From NCBI GenBank assembly GCA_963675995.2, contig CAXXIY010000002.1, positions 248,001 through 312,000 of the forward strand: a stretch of 64,000 nucleotides of DNA, given 5' to 3'. The number at the start of each line of letters is the position of its first letter. The first letter of the stretch is position 1. The notes beneath the pieces were generated by a model. That model ran no database searches and had not been told where the DNA came from. It saw only the letters and a program-made list of their open reading frames with translations. Below, piece after piece: positions 42,954 to 53,258 of this stretch. The stretch comes from JAAFHB01 sp963675995 (GTDB taxonomy: Bacteria; Bacteroidota; Bacteroidia; Bacteroidales; Prolixibacteraceae). A program made the position numbers and the translations under genes.

Positions 42954-43723
42954 TATAATTTTTTATGTGTTTGAATTATTCTTTCGCTGATCATTGCGTA
43001 AAGATTTTTAAGGTCAGGATGAGTATCGAGTAGTTTCAGATGTTTATCAATGATATTCCGGTCTTTGCGGATTGCCGGACCTGTTTGAGCTGAAGCAGGT
43101 GAACCTGAAATCGCCTTCACAGCGGTCTCAAGGATCAGGGGTTTGAGAATTTCGAATTCGATCCCTTTCTCCTTCAGTAATTCTTCCCCTATGGTATAAA
43201 AGTGGTTGACAAAATTGCAGACAAATACAGCTGCCAGATGGATTTGTTGCCGCTGAACGGAGTCCATAATCCTGATATCCCGTGATACAGATCGGGCCAA
43301 TTCGTTCAGAACCTCCAGATTTTGCAGTGTATTGGCCTCTATACAAATGGGAATCGTATTAAAATCAATTTTCTTTTCAGCTGTGAAAGTTTGAAACGGG
43401 TAAAATACACCGTAGTTGGTGGCGGATGAAGCAAGAATACTCATAGGCATACTTCCGGCTGTATGAACAATCAAAGCATCACCCCAGAACCGCTCTGAAA
43501 GGAGCGGTTCAATCGCATTGTCACTTACGGCTATGATATAAATATCTGTATCAGATGTAATTGAATCTATTTCTGTAGTATATCCACAGTTCAGCTTTAA
43601 CGCTAACCCTGCGGCACTCTTCGATGTTCGCGACCAAACCTGAACGATCTGATGACCTTTTTCCAGGAGCGTTATTCCCAACTGATTTGCAAGGTTTCCT
43701 GCTCCGATCAAACAAATTCTCAT
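42953..43723 (-). CDS. DUF2520 / Rossmann-fold NAD(P)-binding protein
   Basis: 256 aa. N-terminal Rossmann fold (RICLIGAGNLANQLGITLLEKGHQIVQVWSR) like the dehydrogenases of ketopantoate or F420 type, then YIIAVSDNAI and a helical C-terminal DUF2520 domain (HLAAVFVCNFVNHFYTIGEELL). DUF2520, KdsC-like HAD and Maf genes in a row are a common Bacteroidota arrangement, but the physiological role is unknown. Start at 43723. Confidence 0.82.
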   Translation of the reverse strand: MRICLIGAGNLANQLGITLLEKGHQIVQVWSRTSKSAAGLALKLNCGYTTEIDSITSDTDIYIIAVSDNAIEPLLSERFWGDALIVHTAGSMPMSILASSATNYGVFYPFQTFTAEKKIDFNTIPICIEANTLQNLEVLNELARSVSRDIRIMDSVQRQQIHLAAVFVCNFVNHFYTIGEELLKEKGIEFEILKPLILETAVKAISGSPASAQTGPAIRKDRNIIDKHLKLLDTHPDLKNLYAMISERIIQTHKKL

Positions 43724-43813
43724 GCGCTACTAATTTTTTTACAAAAATATCTTTTAATGGATACAAAATCGAAACTACTGATTAACTCCTTTCGAAGTTT
43801 TGAAAAATAACCT

Positions 43814-43821
43814 TAAATTTG
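43814..43821 (+). promoter_or_regulatory. Candidate -7 element of ppdK
   Basis: TAAATTTG is a perfect TAnnTTTG box, 47 bases before the ATG at 43869. It shows that the earlier in-frame start at 43800 is inside the promoter. Confidence 0.45.
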
Positions 43822-43868
43822 CTCCCCAAAATACAAATTTAAATTATTCTCAAATTAATACTTTAATT

Positions 43869-46577
43869 ATGACCAAGTACGTTTACACGTTCGGAAATGG
43901 ACATGCTGAAGGCGGAGCAGAGATGAAAAATCTGCTTGGAGGTAAAGGTGCCAACCTCGCTGAGATGAATCTTATTGGGGTTCCTGTTCCCCCGGGATTC
44001 ACAATCACTACCGAAGTTTGTACCGCTTTTGTTGAGCGCGGCAGGGTAGAAGCTTTTGAAATGATCACAAAAGAGGTTCAAAACGCAGTTGCCATTGTTG
44101 AGGAGCTTACGGGAACCAAATTTGGTTCGAGGGAGAATCCTTGCTTACTTTCTGTTCGCTCTGGGGCAAGGGCTTCAATGCCTGGGATGATGGATACGAT
44201 CCTGAACCTTGGGTTAAATGATCTTGCGGTTGAGGGAATTGCCAAAAAATCGGGAAACGAGCGTTTCGCATGGGACTCCTACCGCCGGTTTGTTCAGATG
44301 TACGGCGATGTAGTATTAGGTTTAAAACCCCACAGCAAAGAGGATATTGATCCTTTTGAAGAGATCATTGAGGGATTAAAGGAGGAACGTGGAATTAAAC
44401 AAGATACAGATTTTAATGTCGCTGATCTTAAATTGTTGGTTTTAAGGTTTAAACAAGCGGTATTGGCAAAAACTGGAAATGAATTTCCTGCTGATCCTTG
44501 GGAGCAGTTATGGGGTGCAATTGGTGCAGTTTTTGAAAGCTGGATGAACGACCGGGCCATCTATTATCGTAAACTTCATGGCATACCTGTTGAGTGGGGA
44601 ACTGCTGTAAATGTTCAGGCCATGGTTTTTGGAAACATGGGAAATAATTCTGCCACAGGTGTTGCCTTTACTCGCGATGCTTCAACAGGTGAAGATATTT
44701 TCAATGGAGAATACCTGATTAATGCTCAGGGCGAAGATGTTGTTGCCGGTATACGCACTCCTCAGGAGATTACCCTTGAAGGATCACGTCGCTGGGCAGC
44801 ACTTCAGAATGTGACCGAAGAGGTCCGCGCCGCTAATTTCCCGTCACTTGAAGAATCTATGCCCGCTGCCTATGCCGAGCTGATGGTTATTCAACAGAAA
44901 CTTGAGAACCACTATCATGATATGCAGGATATTGAGTTTACTATTCAGGATGGCAAACTATGGTTGTTGCAGACACGTAACGGTAAACGTACGGGTGCTG
45001 CAATGGTAAAAATGGCTGTCGATATGCTTGCAGAAGGTTTTATTGATGAGAAAACAGCGCTGATGCGTGTTGAGCCGAATAAACTGGATGAATTACTTCA
45101 CCCTGTATTTCAAACTGAGGCACTCCTTTCTGCAAAAGTGATTGCAAAAGGATTACCTGCTTCCCCAGGCGCAGCTACAGGTCAGATCGTATTCTTTGCT
45201 GATGAAGCGGGGAAATTCGAAAACTCTATCCTTGTACGTATAGAAACATCGCCTGAAGATCTTGAAGGGATGGTTATTGCAAGGGGTATCCTCACCGCTC
45301 GTGGCGGGATGACCTCACATGCTGCCGTTGTTGCCCGCGGAATGGGTAAATGTTGTGTTTCAGGAGCCGGTTCCATGCGCATCGATTACAAAACCAGAAC
45401 TTGTGAAGCAAACGGTAAAATGTACAAGGAGGGCGATTGGATCTCTTTAAATGGCTCAACAGGTGAAGTCTACGAAGGTAAGGTGAAAACTCAGGAAGCT
45501 GCATTAAGCGAAGATTTTGCTAAACTGATGGAGTTGTCCGACAAATATACCCGTATGAAAGTGCGTACTAATGCTGATACTCCTAAAGATGCGCAAATAG
45601 CACGTATCTTTGGTGCAAAAGGGATTGGCCTTTGTCGTACGGAACATATGTTCTTCGAAGGTGAAAGAATCAAGGCAATGCGCGAAATGATCCTCTCATC
45701 CGATGTTGAAGGACGCAAATTGGCTTTGGCTAAATTGCTCCCCTATCAGCGGTCTGACTTTGAGGGAATTTTTGAGGCAATGGAGGGTTACGGGGTTACT
45801 GTCCGTTTACTCGATCCACCATTACATGAGTTTGTCCCTCACCAACAGGCAACCCAAAAGGAACTGGCTGAAGAGATGGGTATCTCTATCGATCAAATCC
45901 GAATCAAGGTTGCAGAATTGGAAGAGTTCAACCCAATGCTAGGTCACCGTGGTTGCCGTTTGGGTATCACCTATCCCGAAATTACAGAGATGCAGGCACG
46001 CGCAATTATCGAAGCTGCAATGAATTTGAAAGCCAAAGGTATTGATGCCCGTCCTGAAATCATGGTCCCATTGATTGGTACGGTTGCCGAATTTAAAAAC
46101 CAGGCAGATATTATCAATGCAACTGCAGAAACTGTTTTTGCAGAGCGTGGCGATAGGATTGAATATCTTGTAGGAACCATGATTGAAGTTCCCCGTGCTG
46201 CTTTAACGGCGGAAGGGATTGCCAAAGAGGCTCAGTTCTTCTCTTTCGGAACCAATGACCTTACCCAAATGACCATGGGATTCTCGCGCGATGACGCTGG
46301 TAAATTCCTCCCTGCTTATCTTGACAAGGGAATTCTTAAACAAGATCCTTTCCAGGTTCTCGACCGTCATGGCGTTGGCCAGCTTGTCGAGATGGCCTGT
46401 AAAAAAGGTCGCTCTACCCGTCCGGATATTAAATTGGGTATTTGTGGCGAACATGGCGGCGAGCCAAGTTCAGTGGAGTTCTGCGATATGGCTGGTCTTG
46501 ATTATGTGAGTTGCTCACCTTTCAGGGTGCCGATCGCCCGGTTGGCTGCTGCACAGGCAAACCTCAAAAAGATGTAA
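43869..46577 (+). CDS. ppdK: Pyruvate, phosphate dikinase
   Basis: 902 aa from the ATG at 43869 (MTKYVYTFGNGHAEG). Nucleotide-binding domain with GGKGANLAEM and SVRSGARASMPGMMDTILNLGLN, the phosphohistidine domain with GGMTSHAAVVARGMGKCCVSG (His in TSHAA), and the C-terminal PEP-binding barrel (GIGLCRTEHMFF, MLGHRGCRLGITYPE, FGTNDLTQMTMGFSRDDAGKF, LGICGEHGGEP). It interconverts pyruvate + ATP + Pi and PEP + AMP + PPi. With two aldolases in the window this supports reversible or PPi-linked glycolysis/gluconeogenesis. Confidence 0.97.
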   Translation: MTKYVYTFGNGHAEGGAEMKNLLGGKGANLAEMNLIGVPVPPGFTITTEVCTAFVERGRVEAFEMITKEVQNAVAIVEELTGTKFGSRENPCLLSVRSGARASMPGMMDTILNLGLNDLAVEGIAKKSGNERFAWDSYRRFVQMYGDVVLGLKPHSKEDIDPFEEIIEGLKEERGIKQDTDFNVADLKLLVLRFKQAVLAKTGNEFPADPWEQLWGAIGAVFESWMNDRAIYYRKLHGIPVEWGTAVNVQAMVFGNMGNNSATGVAFTRDASTGEDIFNGEYLINAQGEDVVAGIRTPQEITLEGSRRWAALQNVTEEVRAANFPSLEESMPAAYAELMVIQQKLENHYHDMQDIEFTIQDGKLWLLQTRNGKRTGAAMVKMAVDMLAEGFIDEKTALMRVEPNKLDELLHPVFQTEALLSAKVIAKGLPASPGAATGQIVFFADEAGKFENSILVRIETSPEDLEGMVIARGILTARGGMTSHAAVVARGMGKCCVSGAGSMRIDYKTRTCEANGKMYKEGDWISLNGSTGEVYEGKVKTQEAALSEDFAKLMELSDKYTRMKVRTNADTPKDAQIARIFGAKGIGLCRTEHMFFEGERIKAMREMILSSDVEGRKLALAKLLPYQRSDFEGIFEAMEGYGVTVRLLDPPLHEFVPHQQATQKELAEEMGISIDQIRIKVAELEEFNPMLGHRGCRLGITYPEITEMQARAIIEAAMNLKAKGIDARPEIMVPLIGTVAEFKNQADIINATAETVFAERGDRIEYLVGTMIEVPRAALTAEGIAKEAQFFSFGTNDLTQMTMGFSRDDAGKFLPAYLDKGILKQDPFQVLDRHGVGQLVEMACKKGRSTRPDIKLGICGEHGGEPSSVEFCDMAGLDYVSCSPFRVPIARLAAAQANLKKM

Positions 46578-46596
46578 ACTGCTTTATACTAGGAAT

Positions 46597-46622
46597 AAAA
46601 AGGGCGCTTTGGCGCCTTTTTT
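46597..46622 (+). terminator. Terminator of ppdK
   Basis: Stem GGCGC/GCGCC extended by A/T pairs and one G-T pair, loop TTTG, followed by a T run. Confidence 0.9.
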
Positions 46623-46762
46623 ATTTTTTGAAGAGATTTGATAATGAGTAATATAGTTATTCTGCCAAATAAGAGTTTCGTGTTCTGAATTGGGTAATAA
46701 TAATGACAATGCAACTATATATCCCATTTAAATTATTTACTTCCTATCCCCTGTTGAATTAA

Positions 46763-49700
46763 CTACCTTGATTTTTTATAAAAGTTAATATAAAACGAAG
46801 TTCCACAATCAACCTCAGACTCGAGCCAAATCTCACCTCCAAGGAGTACCGTTAGTTGTTTAGCAATTGTAAGGCCTAGTCCATTTCCATCATATTTTCG
46901 AGTGTATGCAGAATCCACCTGACGAAATCTTTCAAATATTTTCTCATGAAACTCAGGTGCAATTCCGATCCCTGTATCTTTTACAAAAAACTGAATCATA
47001 TCATCTCCAATCAACTTATATCCTAGCTCAATGTGTCCTTTTTCTGTGAACTTGATAGCATTACTGACTAAATTTGTTAAAATCTGTTTAATCCGACTCT
47101 CATCGCTATCCATTTTAACATCGCCAACGTATTTATTTAGCTTTAATTCAAGTCCTTTTTTCTTACAAATTAGCGATTGCTCGGATACAATGTTATCAAT
47201 GAGCCTCTCTATAAAAAATGTTTCGTTTCGAACAGTTATAAGCCCTGACTCGATCTGGGCAATATCCATTATATCGCTGACAATCGTTTGAAGATTATTC
47301 CCATTTTGCTTTATGATGCTCACAAATTCCGCTTTCTGTTCGTTATCAAAAATTGGATCAAGCAGCAAATCGGAGAATCCAATGATGATGTTCAATGGCG
47401 TTCTGATCTCGTGGCTCATGTTGGCAAGAAATGCCGTTTTTAATCTGTCCGACTCTTCGGCCATTGCCTTGGCTACAACTAAGTCTTCTTCGGCTTTCTT
47501 TCTATCTGTAATATCATGGATAATTGAATATAATAAATTCCTACCTGCCAAGGTTAAAGGAGAACTATAAACTTCTACAAAGCGAGTTGTACCATTTGCA
47601 AGTCGATGCTTAAAAACAAAATAGTTCCTCTTCTCCTCAACAGCAGACTCTATTTCTTTTTTAATCTGTTCATCATCAAGTATATTGATTTCATTTATAT
47701 TCATATTCAACAATTGATCCTTGTTCCAGCCATAATAGTTGCATGCGGCAGGATTGGCTTCAACTATTTCACGTGTTTCAGCGTCGATAAGCAATAAGAC
47801 AGCATTGCTACGTTGAAATAAATTTCGGTATCGTTCTTCACTTTCCTGTAATGCAATCTCTGCCAATTTCTGTTCTGTTATATCTTTAACAACACCAATT
47901 ACTCTCAGAATATCGCCGTTTTTCCCTATAATTGGATTAGCCTGCGTTTCCAGATGCCTGACTTCGCCATTGTTGAGTTGTAAGCGATAAGAATACCTTG
48001 CTTTTCCTTCATTCAATAAATCAAATTTAAGTCTCTCTAATACTGACGGCCGATCATCCGGATGCATCTTTTTCTCCCAATTCTTACGATCGCTAAGATC
48101 AAAATCTGCAGGTTCAGCTTCATAAAATTCAAACATTCTGCCATTCCAAACCATTGCACTTTGCCTTACATCCCAGTCCCAAATACCAAAGCGACCTGTG
48201 TCTATTGCAAGCCTTAATCTAAGTTCATTTTCTTCAATATTCTTTTTAGCATCGCTGATTTCCTTTTCTATTTGCTTCTGCGCCGAAATATCACCTAGCG
48301 AACCAATAATTCTTACTACTTTGTTGTTTTCAAGTATTGGCTGGGCTTTTACCCTAACCCATTTTTCATTTCCCTTATCAGTTATTATCTGAAACTCCAA
48401 GTCATAGCCAATCCGCTCATGTAAACAACGCATAAATGCTGCCTTAATAATGAAAACGTCATTGGGTAAAAAGTACTTTAAACTTTGATTGAAATGATCA
48501 ATTACAGCATTTGGCTCAAGGTCGTAAATTCGATAAACCTCTGGAGTCCAATAAGATTGCTTTGTCTTTACAATATATTCCCAACCTCCAACTTTGCTGA
48601 TGGTTTCGACTTCTTGTAGGAGTTTCTCGTTTCGTTGTATTTCATTTTGGGCTTTTCGCAAATCAGATTCGCTTTTTTCGGCCAATTCTTTTGCATCAAT
48701 TAAGTCGTGAATAGTTTGCTTTTCAAGTGTAATATCCTCGGCAATAATAATATAGTTGGTAGTGCTTCTCTTCATATTCACAAGTGGGAATACCTTTACT
48801 TTTTCAAAAAAAGCGCTACCATCTTTTTTTCTGTTAACCGACTCTGCCTGCCAAATTTCCCCTTTATTTACAGCTTCAAGCATGTCCAGGTAGATTTTTT
48901 TATCCCAGTGCTTTGGATTGAATACCCAGGAAATACGGCCTAGAATATCTTCTTTGACATATCCGGTAAAATCAAAAAATTGTTTGTTAGCATATTGAAT
49001 TTCATACTTTTCATTGGTAATTAATACCATCAGCGGATTTTCTTCCACTACGGCGCTTAGAGTCTCAATTTCGGCAGTGGCCTTTTTAAGCTCGGTTATA
49101 TCCTCTTTTATTGCAATAAAGTGAGTAATCTGACCTTTATTGTTGGTTATCGGCGTAATTGAGGCATGCTCTACGTAAGTCTCTCCATTCTTTTTTAAAT
49201 TAATAAACTCGCCTGTCCAACCTTTTCCCGAAGTAATTGTCTCCCACAAATTCTTGTAATCTTCAGGAGAAGTTTGCCCAGATTTTAATATTCTTGGGTT
49301 TTGACCAATAGCTTCTTGTTTGGTGTAACCTGTTACCTGGTAAAATCCGGGATTCACATATTCAATGATTCCTTGGGGGTTGGTCAACATGATGGAGGCA
49401 GGACTTTGTTCCACTGCTTGTGAGAAAATTGCAATTCTTTCTTCGTTGGATTTACGTTCAGTAATATCTTCAACCATACATAAATGCATTGAATGCTTAC
49501 CATCATTGTCTTTTATTGGAACAATCATGATTTTTATCCAGATAGTTGTACCATCAGTCCTATTGTAAAGTTTTTCTTTACTAAAACTAGTTATTTCGCC
49601 CGAATTGATACGGGCCATATCCTCCATATCATTATAAATATCATCAGGATTAGGTAATTGATACCAACTCATTGAACTTAATTCTTCTCTGGTCTTTATA

Positions 49701-51565
49701 TTAATCTGGGCAAACTTGTCGTTCACCTCAAAAAATCGACCGGTAAAAGAATCGACCAGAGCCATTCCTAACGGGGCATTTTCGAACATAGTCTGAAAAT
49801 GCTTCCTATTCTTTTCAGATTCTGCTTCCATCGCTTTCATTTCCGAAATGTCCTTTACAAATGTGGATATTCCGAAAACCTGATTGCCCTGCTTCAACAA
49901 ATTAAAGGTAACCAAAAACGGTTGGCTGGTAACCAACGACCGATGATCGACGGTATAGGATCCTAATTCCTTCGTTTTTTTATAATACTGTGTCCATTGT
50001 TCAATTGAATTAGACTCTTCCGGGAAAAATTTTTCAATTGTATCCCCCTTTTTTATTCGCAATCCTCGTTTCAAGGTATATTTTTCGAACATTGGGTTCC
50101 AATCAAGCAATGAAAGGTTGTCTGCATCTATAATCCATACAAGATCGGTACTGCTGTCAACAATTGAGCGCAAAAGAGTTTGCGACTGAAGGAGTTGTTC
50201 TTCGATTTGCTTTCTTTCGGTGATGTCATCCACGAGTAACGCAAACTGTCCTTTTTGAGGCGAAAAAGCCCTTATACCGTAAAATCGCCCCATCGACTCG
50301 TTAAATCGTTCGTAATGGAGCGGATAGCCGGTAATAGCAACTTGGTATAACTGATTGATAATTTCATGCGGAATCCTGAAGAACAGCTCTGCTGATGTTT
50401 TCCCCATATTTTCATTTCGTGTCACTGTGGTTCGCCTTTCTACGGCAGCGTTTAGGTCTATCAAACGATGATCGACCGGATTCCCCATTTTATCGAAAAT
50501 TAATTGGAAAAGTAAGAAGCCGCTGGTCATGTTTTCAAATACCATGCGCAATTGCCTATCGTTGTTCTCCATTTTTTTGACAGCCAACTGCTGCTTCCGC
50601 TCAAGTTCAATTGTGTCCAAAGCAAGGTTTAAGGCACCAACAACATCAAGCAATAATTCAATTTCAGGTTCATCAAAAAAATCAACCTCAGAAGAATAGA
50701 TGGTAATTGCTCCTATGACTTTTCCCAGTTGTTTGATGGGCAAAGCGATTGATGACCGGTAGCCTCTTTTAAGCGCTTCATTTCTCCAGGGTTCGAAAGA
50801 AGGGTTGGCAATAAAGTCAGAACAAACAAAATGATTGCCCGAACGGATTGCGATTCCTGTGGGGCAACACCCCTCAGGGTTGTCTCCAACCAAAACGGAC
50901 TTCATGATTGAAAGGTAGCCATTCTCGTTCCCGGCATAAGTTACTGGTTTGACGATTTGGGTTTGATTATCGATGAGCCCAATCCATGCCATGTTAAATT
51001 TCCCATTTTCAACGATAATTTTGCAGACTTCGGCAAAAAGCTTGTCTTGATCCTTTAATTGAACAATGGTCTGACTGACCATACTGATTACAGAATAAAG
51101 ACGATTCGACTTAAGCAGCTTTTGGGCATTATTTCTTGTCTCTGTTATATCCAGCATGTTACCTATGGGGATCCGGCGACCATTAACCTGTATGATCCCA
51201 CCTAAAATGAGAATATTTTTGGGTTCTCCGTTTCTGCAAAGTCCGAGCACCTCGTACCTGACCGAAGCAATTTCGCCTGATTGTCTTTTTCGAATGTTCT
51301 CAAGAAACAAATTATGGTCGCTGGGATGTATTATAATAGCTGGATTTTGACCAATTAGCTCTTCCCGATTGTAACCAAACATATCACACAATGATTGGTT
51401 TACATATTTTAATTGATTATCTTCAACAATATAGACTCCCGTTAACGAATTCTCACTCATTGCAAGGACATCTTTATAGGTCAGAAACTTCAATTGATCG
51501 CTTTGTTCGTTGTTTTCGTGCAATTCATTAGTCAATTCGCCTTTTGTTTTGTCAGGGAGTTTCAT
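46763..51565 (-). CDS. Very large multi-PAS/GAF sensor histidine kinase
   Basis: 1600 aa from the ATG at 51565 (MKLPDKTKG); an upstream ATG at 51631 is in frame but gives an odd hydrophobic start. Counted from that start, approximate domains are PAS (30-145), GAF (155-325, with GCCPTGIAIRSG), then eight further PAS units to about 1365 (recognisable by FENMTSGFLL, WIIDADNLSLLDW, FENAPLGMALVD, QSPASIMLTNPQG, ENPLMVLITN, GGWEYIVKTKQSYWTPE, FGIWDWDVRQSAMVW, NAVLLLIDAETREIVEANP). HisKA with NMSHEIRTPLN and HATPase_c end the protein. No membrane helix and no receiver domain, so it is a cytoplasmic kinase with an unlinked partner. Confidence 0.92.
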   Translation of the reverse strand: MKLPDKTKGELTNELHENNEQSDQLKFLTYKDVLAMSENSLTGVYIVEDNQLKYVNQSLCDMFGYNREELIGQNPAIIIHPSDHNLFLENIRKRQSGEIASVRYEVLGLCRNGEPKNILILGGIIQVNGRRIPIGNMLDITETRNNAQKLLKSNRLYSVISMVSQTIVQLKDQDKLFAEVCKIIVENGKFNMAWIGLIDNQTQIVKPVTYAGNENGYLSIMKSVLVGDNPEGCCPTGIAIRSGNHFVCSDFIANPSFEPWRNEALKRGYRSSIALPIKQLGKVIGAITIYSSEVDFFDEPEIELLLDVVGALNLALDTIELERKQQLAVKKMENNDRQLRMVFENMTSGFLLFQLIFDKMGNPVDHRLIDLNAAVERRTTVTRNENMGKTSAELFFRIPHEIINQLYQVAITGYPLHYERFNESMGRFYGIRAFSPQKGQFALLVDDITERKQIEEQLLQSQTLLRSIVDSSTDLVWIIDADNLSLLDWNPMFEKYTLKRGLRIKKGDTIEKFFPEESNSIEQWTQYYKKTKELGSYTVDHRSLVTSQPFLVTFNLLKQGNQVFGISTFVKDISEMKAMEAESEKNRKHFQTMFENAPLGMALVDSFTGRFFEVNDKFAQINIKTREELSSMSWYQLPNPDDIYNDMEDMARINSGEITSFSKEKLYNRTDGTTIWIKIMIVPIKDNDGKHSMHLCMVEDITERKSNEERIAIFSQAVEQSPASIMLTNPQGIIEYVNPGFYQVTGYTKQEAIGQNPRILKSGQTSPEDYKNLWETITSGKGWTGEFINLKKNGETYVEHASITPITNNKGQITHFIAIKEDITELKKATAEIETLSAVVEENPLMVLITNEKYEIQYANKQFFDFTGYVKEDILGRISWVFNPKHWDKKIYLDMLEAVNKGEIWQAESVNRKKDGSAFFEKVKVFPLVNMKRSTTNYIIIAEDITLEKQTIHDLIDAKELAEKSESDLRKAQNEIQRNEKLLQEVETISKVGGWEYIVKTKQSYWTPEVYRIYDLEPNAVIDHFNQSLKYFLPNDVFIIKAAFMRCLHERIGYDLEFQIITDKGNEKWVRVKAQPILENNKVVRIIGSLGDISAQKQIEKEISDAKKNIEENELRLRLAIDTGRFGIWDWDVRQSAMVWNGRMFEFYEAEPADFDLSDRKNWEKKMHPDDRPSVLERLKFDLLNEGKARYSYRLQLNNGEVRHLETQANPIIGKNGDILRVIGVVKDITEQKLAEIALQESEERYRNLFQRSNAVLLLIDAETREIVEANPAACNYYGWNKDQLLNMNINEINILDDEQIKKEIESAVEEKRNYFVFKHRLANGTTRFVEVYSSPLTLAGRNLLYSIIHDITDRKKAEEDLVVAKAMAEESDRLKTAFLANMSHEIRTPLNIIIGFSDLLLDPIFDNEQKAEFVSIIKQNGNNLQTIVSDIMDIAQIESGLITVRNETFFIERLIDNIVSEQSLICKKKGLELKLNKYVGDVKMDSDESRIKQILTNLVSNAIKFTEKGHIELGYKLIGDDMIQFFVKDTGIGIAPEFHEKIFERFRQVDSAYTRKYDGNGLGLTIAKQLTVLLGGEIWLESEVDCGTSFYINFYKKSR

Positions 51566-52066
51566 GCCTGTTTTTCTTATTTGAAGCGCCAAGATACAAA
51601 ATTCCGGATTTGTATCTAACAAAAAAAACATAGTGACAAAGGGAAGGATTGTGCCTGTGATCCAGTACTATGTACAAAATTCTCTACCAACAGCCATTTT
51701 TCGGTATCCCGCAAAACAAATGAATGAAGACACCTATGAAAAAGTAATCAGAATGTTGAATACTAGTATTTTATTTTTTAGTGGGTGCTTCAATAACAAA
51801 GGGAAAGGATAGAACGTTTTGAGAAGAATATCAAGGAACATAAAAGTCGTTTTATACCTAACTTTTTTTACGAAGGGCTTAATTCTCTTTATGACTCCCA
51901 GTTTGCAGGTCATTAGTAATGGAGTATTCTCTGCTCTGTAACTAGATACGACTATAGAAAATGGAATATACTTTTTTCAACCCAGAACTAAAGGTTTTGA
52001 GGTTATTGATATGTTGATAATTCTCGATTATGATAGGATACGAAAATGTAATTTCGCGAATTTATT

Positions 52067-52231
52067 TTAGTTGGGGTGGCCCCAGAGCTCTGAAACACTT
52101 TCAAAGGATTTTCTAGGTTTGGTGTGCCCGCGCCAAAGAAAAACTTCGATATCGTCTGATATTTTTTTGTCCGATAACATCAGTCGTTCAATTTCAATTA
52201 GTTTTTCCTCAATCCTTTTCAACTCTTCCAT
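52067..52231 (-). pseudogene. Short fragment in the eroded region, possible gene remnant
   Basis: 54 codons from an ATG at 52231 (the open stretch reaches back to 52282). It contains SMEELKRIEEKLIEIERL, which loosely resembles the start of the catalytic domain of Bacteroidota tyrosine recombinases (LTxEELxxIE...IERL), then ISDDIEVFLWRGHTKPRKSF. The similarity is weak, so it is listed as a remnant rather than a gene. Confidence 0.3.
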
Positions 52232-52546
52232 AGAAAGAATTTCACAGTGTGTTTCATCCAGGCCAATTTCAAATTCGGATTCTTATCATTGTAGTCCGGA
52301 GAGATTGCCAGTTATAAAACCCGTTCGAGGTGCTTATGATAACTCCAAGCGGTACTCTGTTGATTATTAAAGTCTTTCGTGATGAAAATGTCAAACAAGG
52401 AAAGAATCTTATGATCAATAGATTGAATTGAAGCGTCCGTTTCTTCAATTAAGTATCTTTGAATTCAGCAGACCGTTATCGGGAAGATTTGTAATGCATT
52501 TAGATCTCCATCGTATATCCTTTATTGCGTTTTGAGAGGATGCTGT

Positions 52547-52777
52547 TCACGTAATCGTCAAAAACGATACCCCTTTGGATTCAACATTTATCAGAAATTT
52601 GTTTTTAATATCGGTAAGATCAAATCCTTTATAGGCGGACCTTAGTTGGTTAAAGATTTCCTGAATCTCAATTTTTATTTTATCTAACCGGGCATTCAAT
52701 ACCCTGGCTCCAGGTATTTTTTCCTTGACATGTTGTTTGATTTCATTCCAAATGATCTTGTAGAAAAAATACTTCAT
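52547..52777 (-). pseudogene. Integrase N-terminal fragment (arm-binding domain), truncated
   Basis: 76 codons starting MKYFFYKIIWNEIKQ. The middle (GARVLNARLDKIKIEIQEIFNQL...GFDLTDIKNKFL) resembles the arm-DNA-binding domain of Bacteroidota tyrosine recombinases, where NARLxxIxxEIxxIxxEL and a VEDIKNRF-like segment are usual. The frame stops right after, so the catalytic domain with its R-H-R-Y residues is absent. It lies 218 bases from the 3-prime end of tRNA-Leu, the normal place for an integrase of a tRNA-targeted element. The family call is by eye and moderate. Confidence 0.45.
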
Positions 52778-52937
52778 ATGAGCCTTAAAAAAGTCACAAA
52801 CTTAGTCACAAAAAGTGTATTTAATCAATTCGTTGTGTGATTTGCTGCGACAAGAGAAAGTGATTTTGGGTCTAGTCTCGATTTTGTCGCTTTCCCTTGG
52901 ATATTTAAAGGCATATGATGGAAATTATACTAAAAGC

Positions 52938-52971
52938 AAAAGCGCCTAAATTATTGAATTTAAGCGCTTTT
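52938..52971. terminator. Terminator behind tRNA-Leu
   Basis: AAAAGCGC-TAAATT (52938-52952 with one mismatch) pairs with AATTTA-GCGCTTTT (52957-52971), about 14 bp, loop ATTG, with T-rich ends both ways. It lies 23 bases downstream of the tRNA 3-prime end. Confidence 0.85.
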
Positions 52972-52994
52972 TATGCATTTTATACTTTATTCAG

Positions 52995-53078
52995 TGCCCA
53001 GAACAAGACTCGAACTTGCACAACCTTGCGGTCACTAGTCCCTGAAACTAGCGTGTCTACCAATTTCACCATCTGGGC
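52995..53078 (-). tRNA. tRNA-Leu (anticodon CAG)
   Basis: 84 bases with the full class II cloverleaf: acceptor GCCCAGA/TCTGGGC, D arm with GGTAGA, anticodon stem CTAGT/ACTAG and loop TTCAGGG (anticodon CAG), a long variable arm (about GACCGCAAGGTT) typical of Leu, and T arm GCAAG-TTCGAGT-CTTGT. Discriminator A; CCA is not encoded. A possible integrase fragment lies beyond its 3-prime end. Confidence 0.95.
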
Positions 53079-53258
53079 TTGGAGGGTGCAAATATAGACC
53101 GAATTTTAGAATAGCCAAAGGGTTTACAGAAAAAAATAAAAGTTAAAAACAAACAATAAAAATTGTAAAGTCCAAAGTGAAAAATTCAAAAACTGAAAGA
53201 CTACAATATTCAATTAACACATTACCACATTTCCAAATTCTTTCATTTTTTCATCACC

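Larger units (their letters stand above)
51632..52994. other. Eroded region between the sensor kinase and tRNA-Leu
   Basis: About 1.4 kb with only short, broken frames. Visible pieces are a plus-strand fragment near 51810-51920 (IERFEKNIKEHKSRF...), a minus-strand open stretch 52067-52282, a second near 52320-52440, and an integrase-like fragment at 52547-52777. Stops and frame changes separate them. It looks like the decayed remains of an inserted element next to a tRNA gene; no intact gene is supported. Confidence 0.6.

Noticed and set aside
51981..51988. Possible attachment-site repeat of the tRNA-Leu 3-prime end (CCCAGAAC)
   Set aside because: Only eight bases match the tRNA end, expected by chance in AT-rich DNA of this length.
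52071..52370. 99-codon plus-strand frame in the eroded region
   Set aside because: Low-complexity Ser/Ile/Phe-rich product opposite a more gene-like minus-strand fragment; no start signal.
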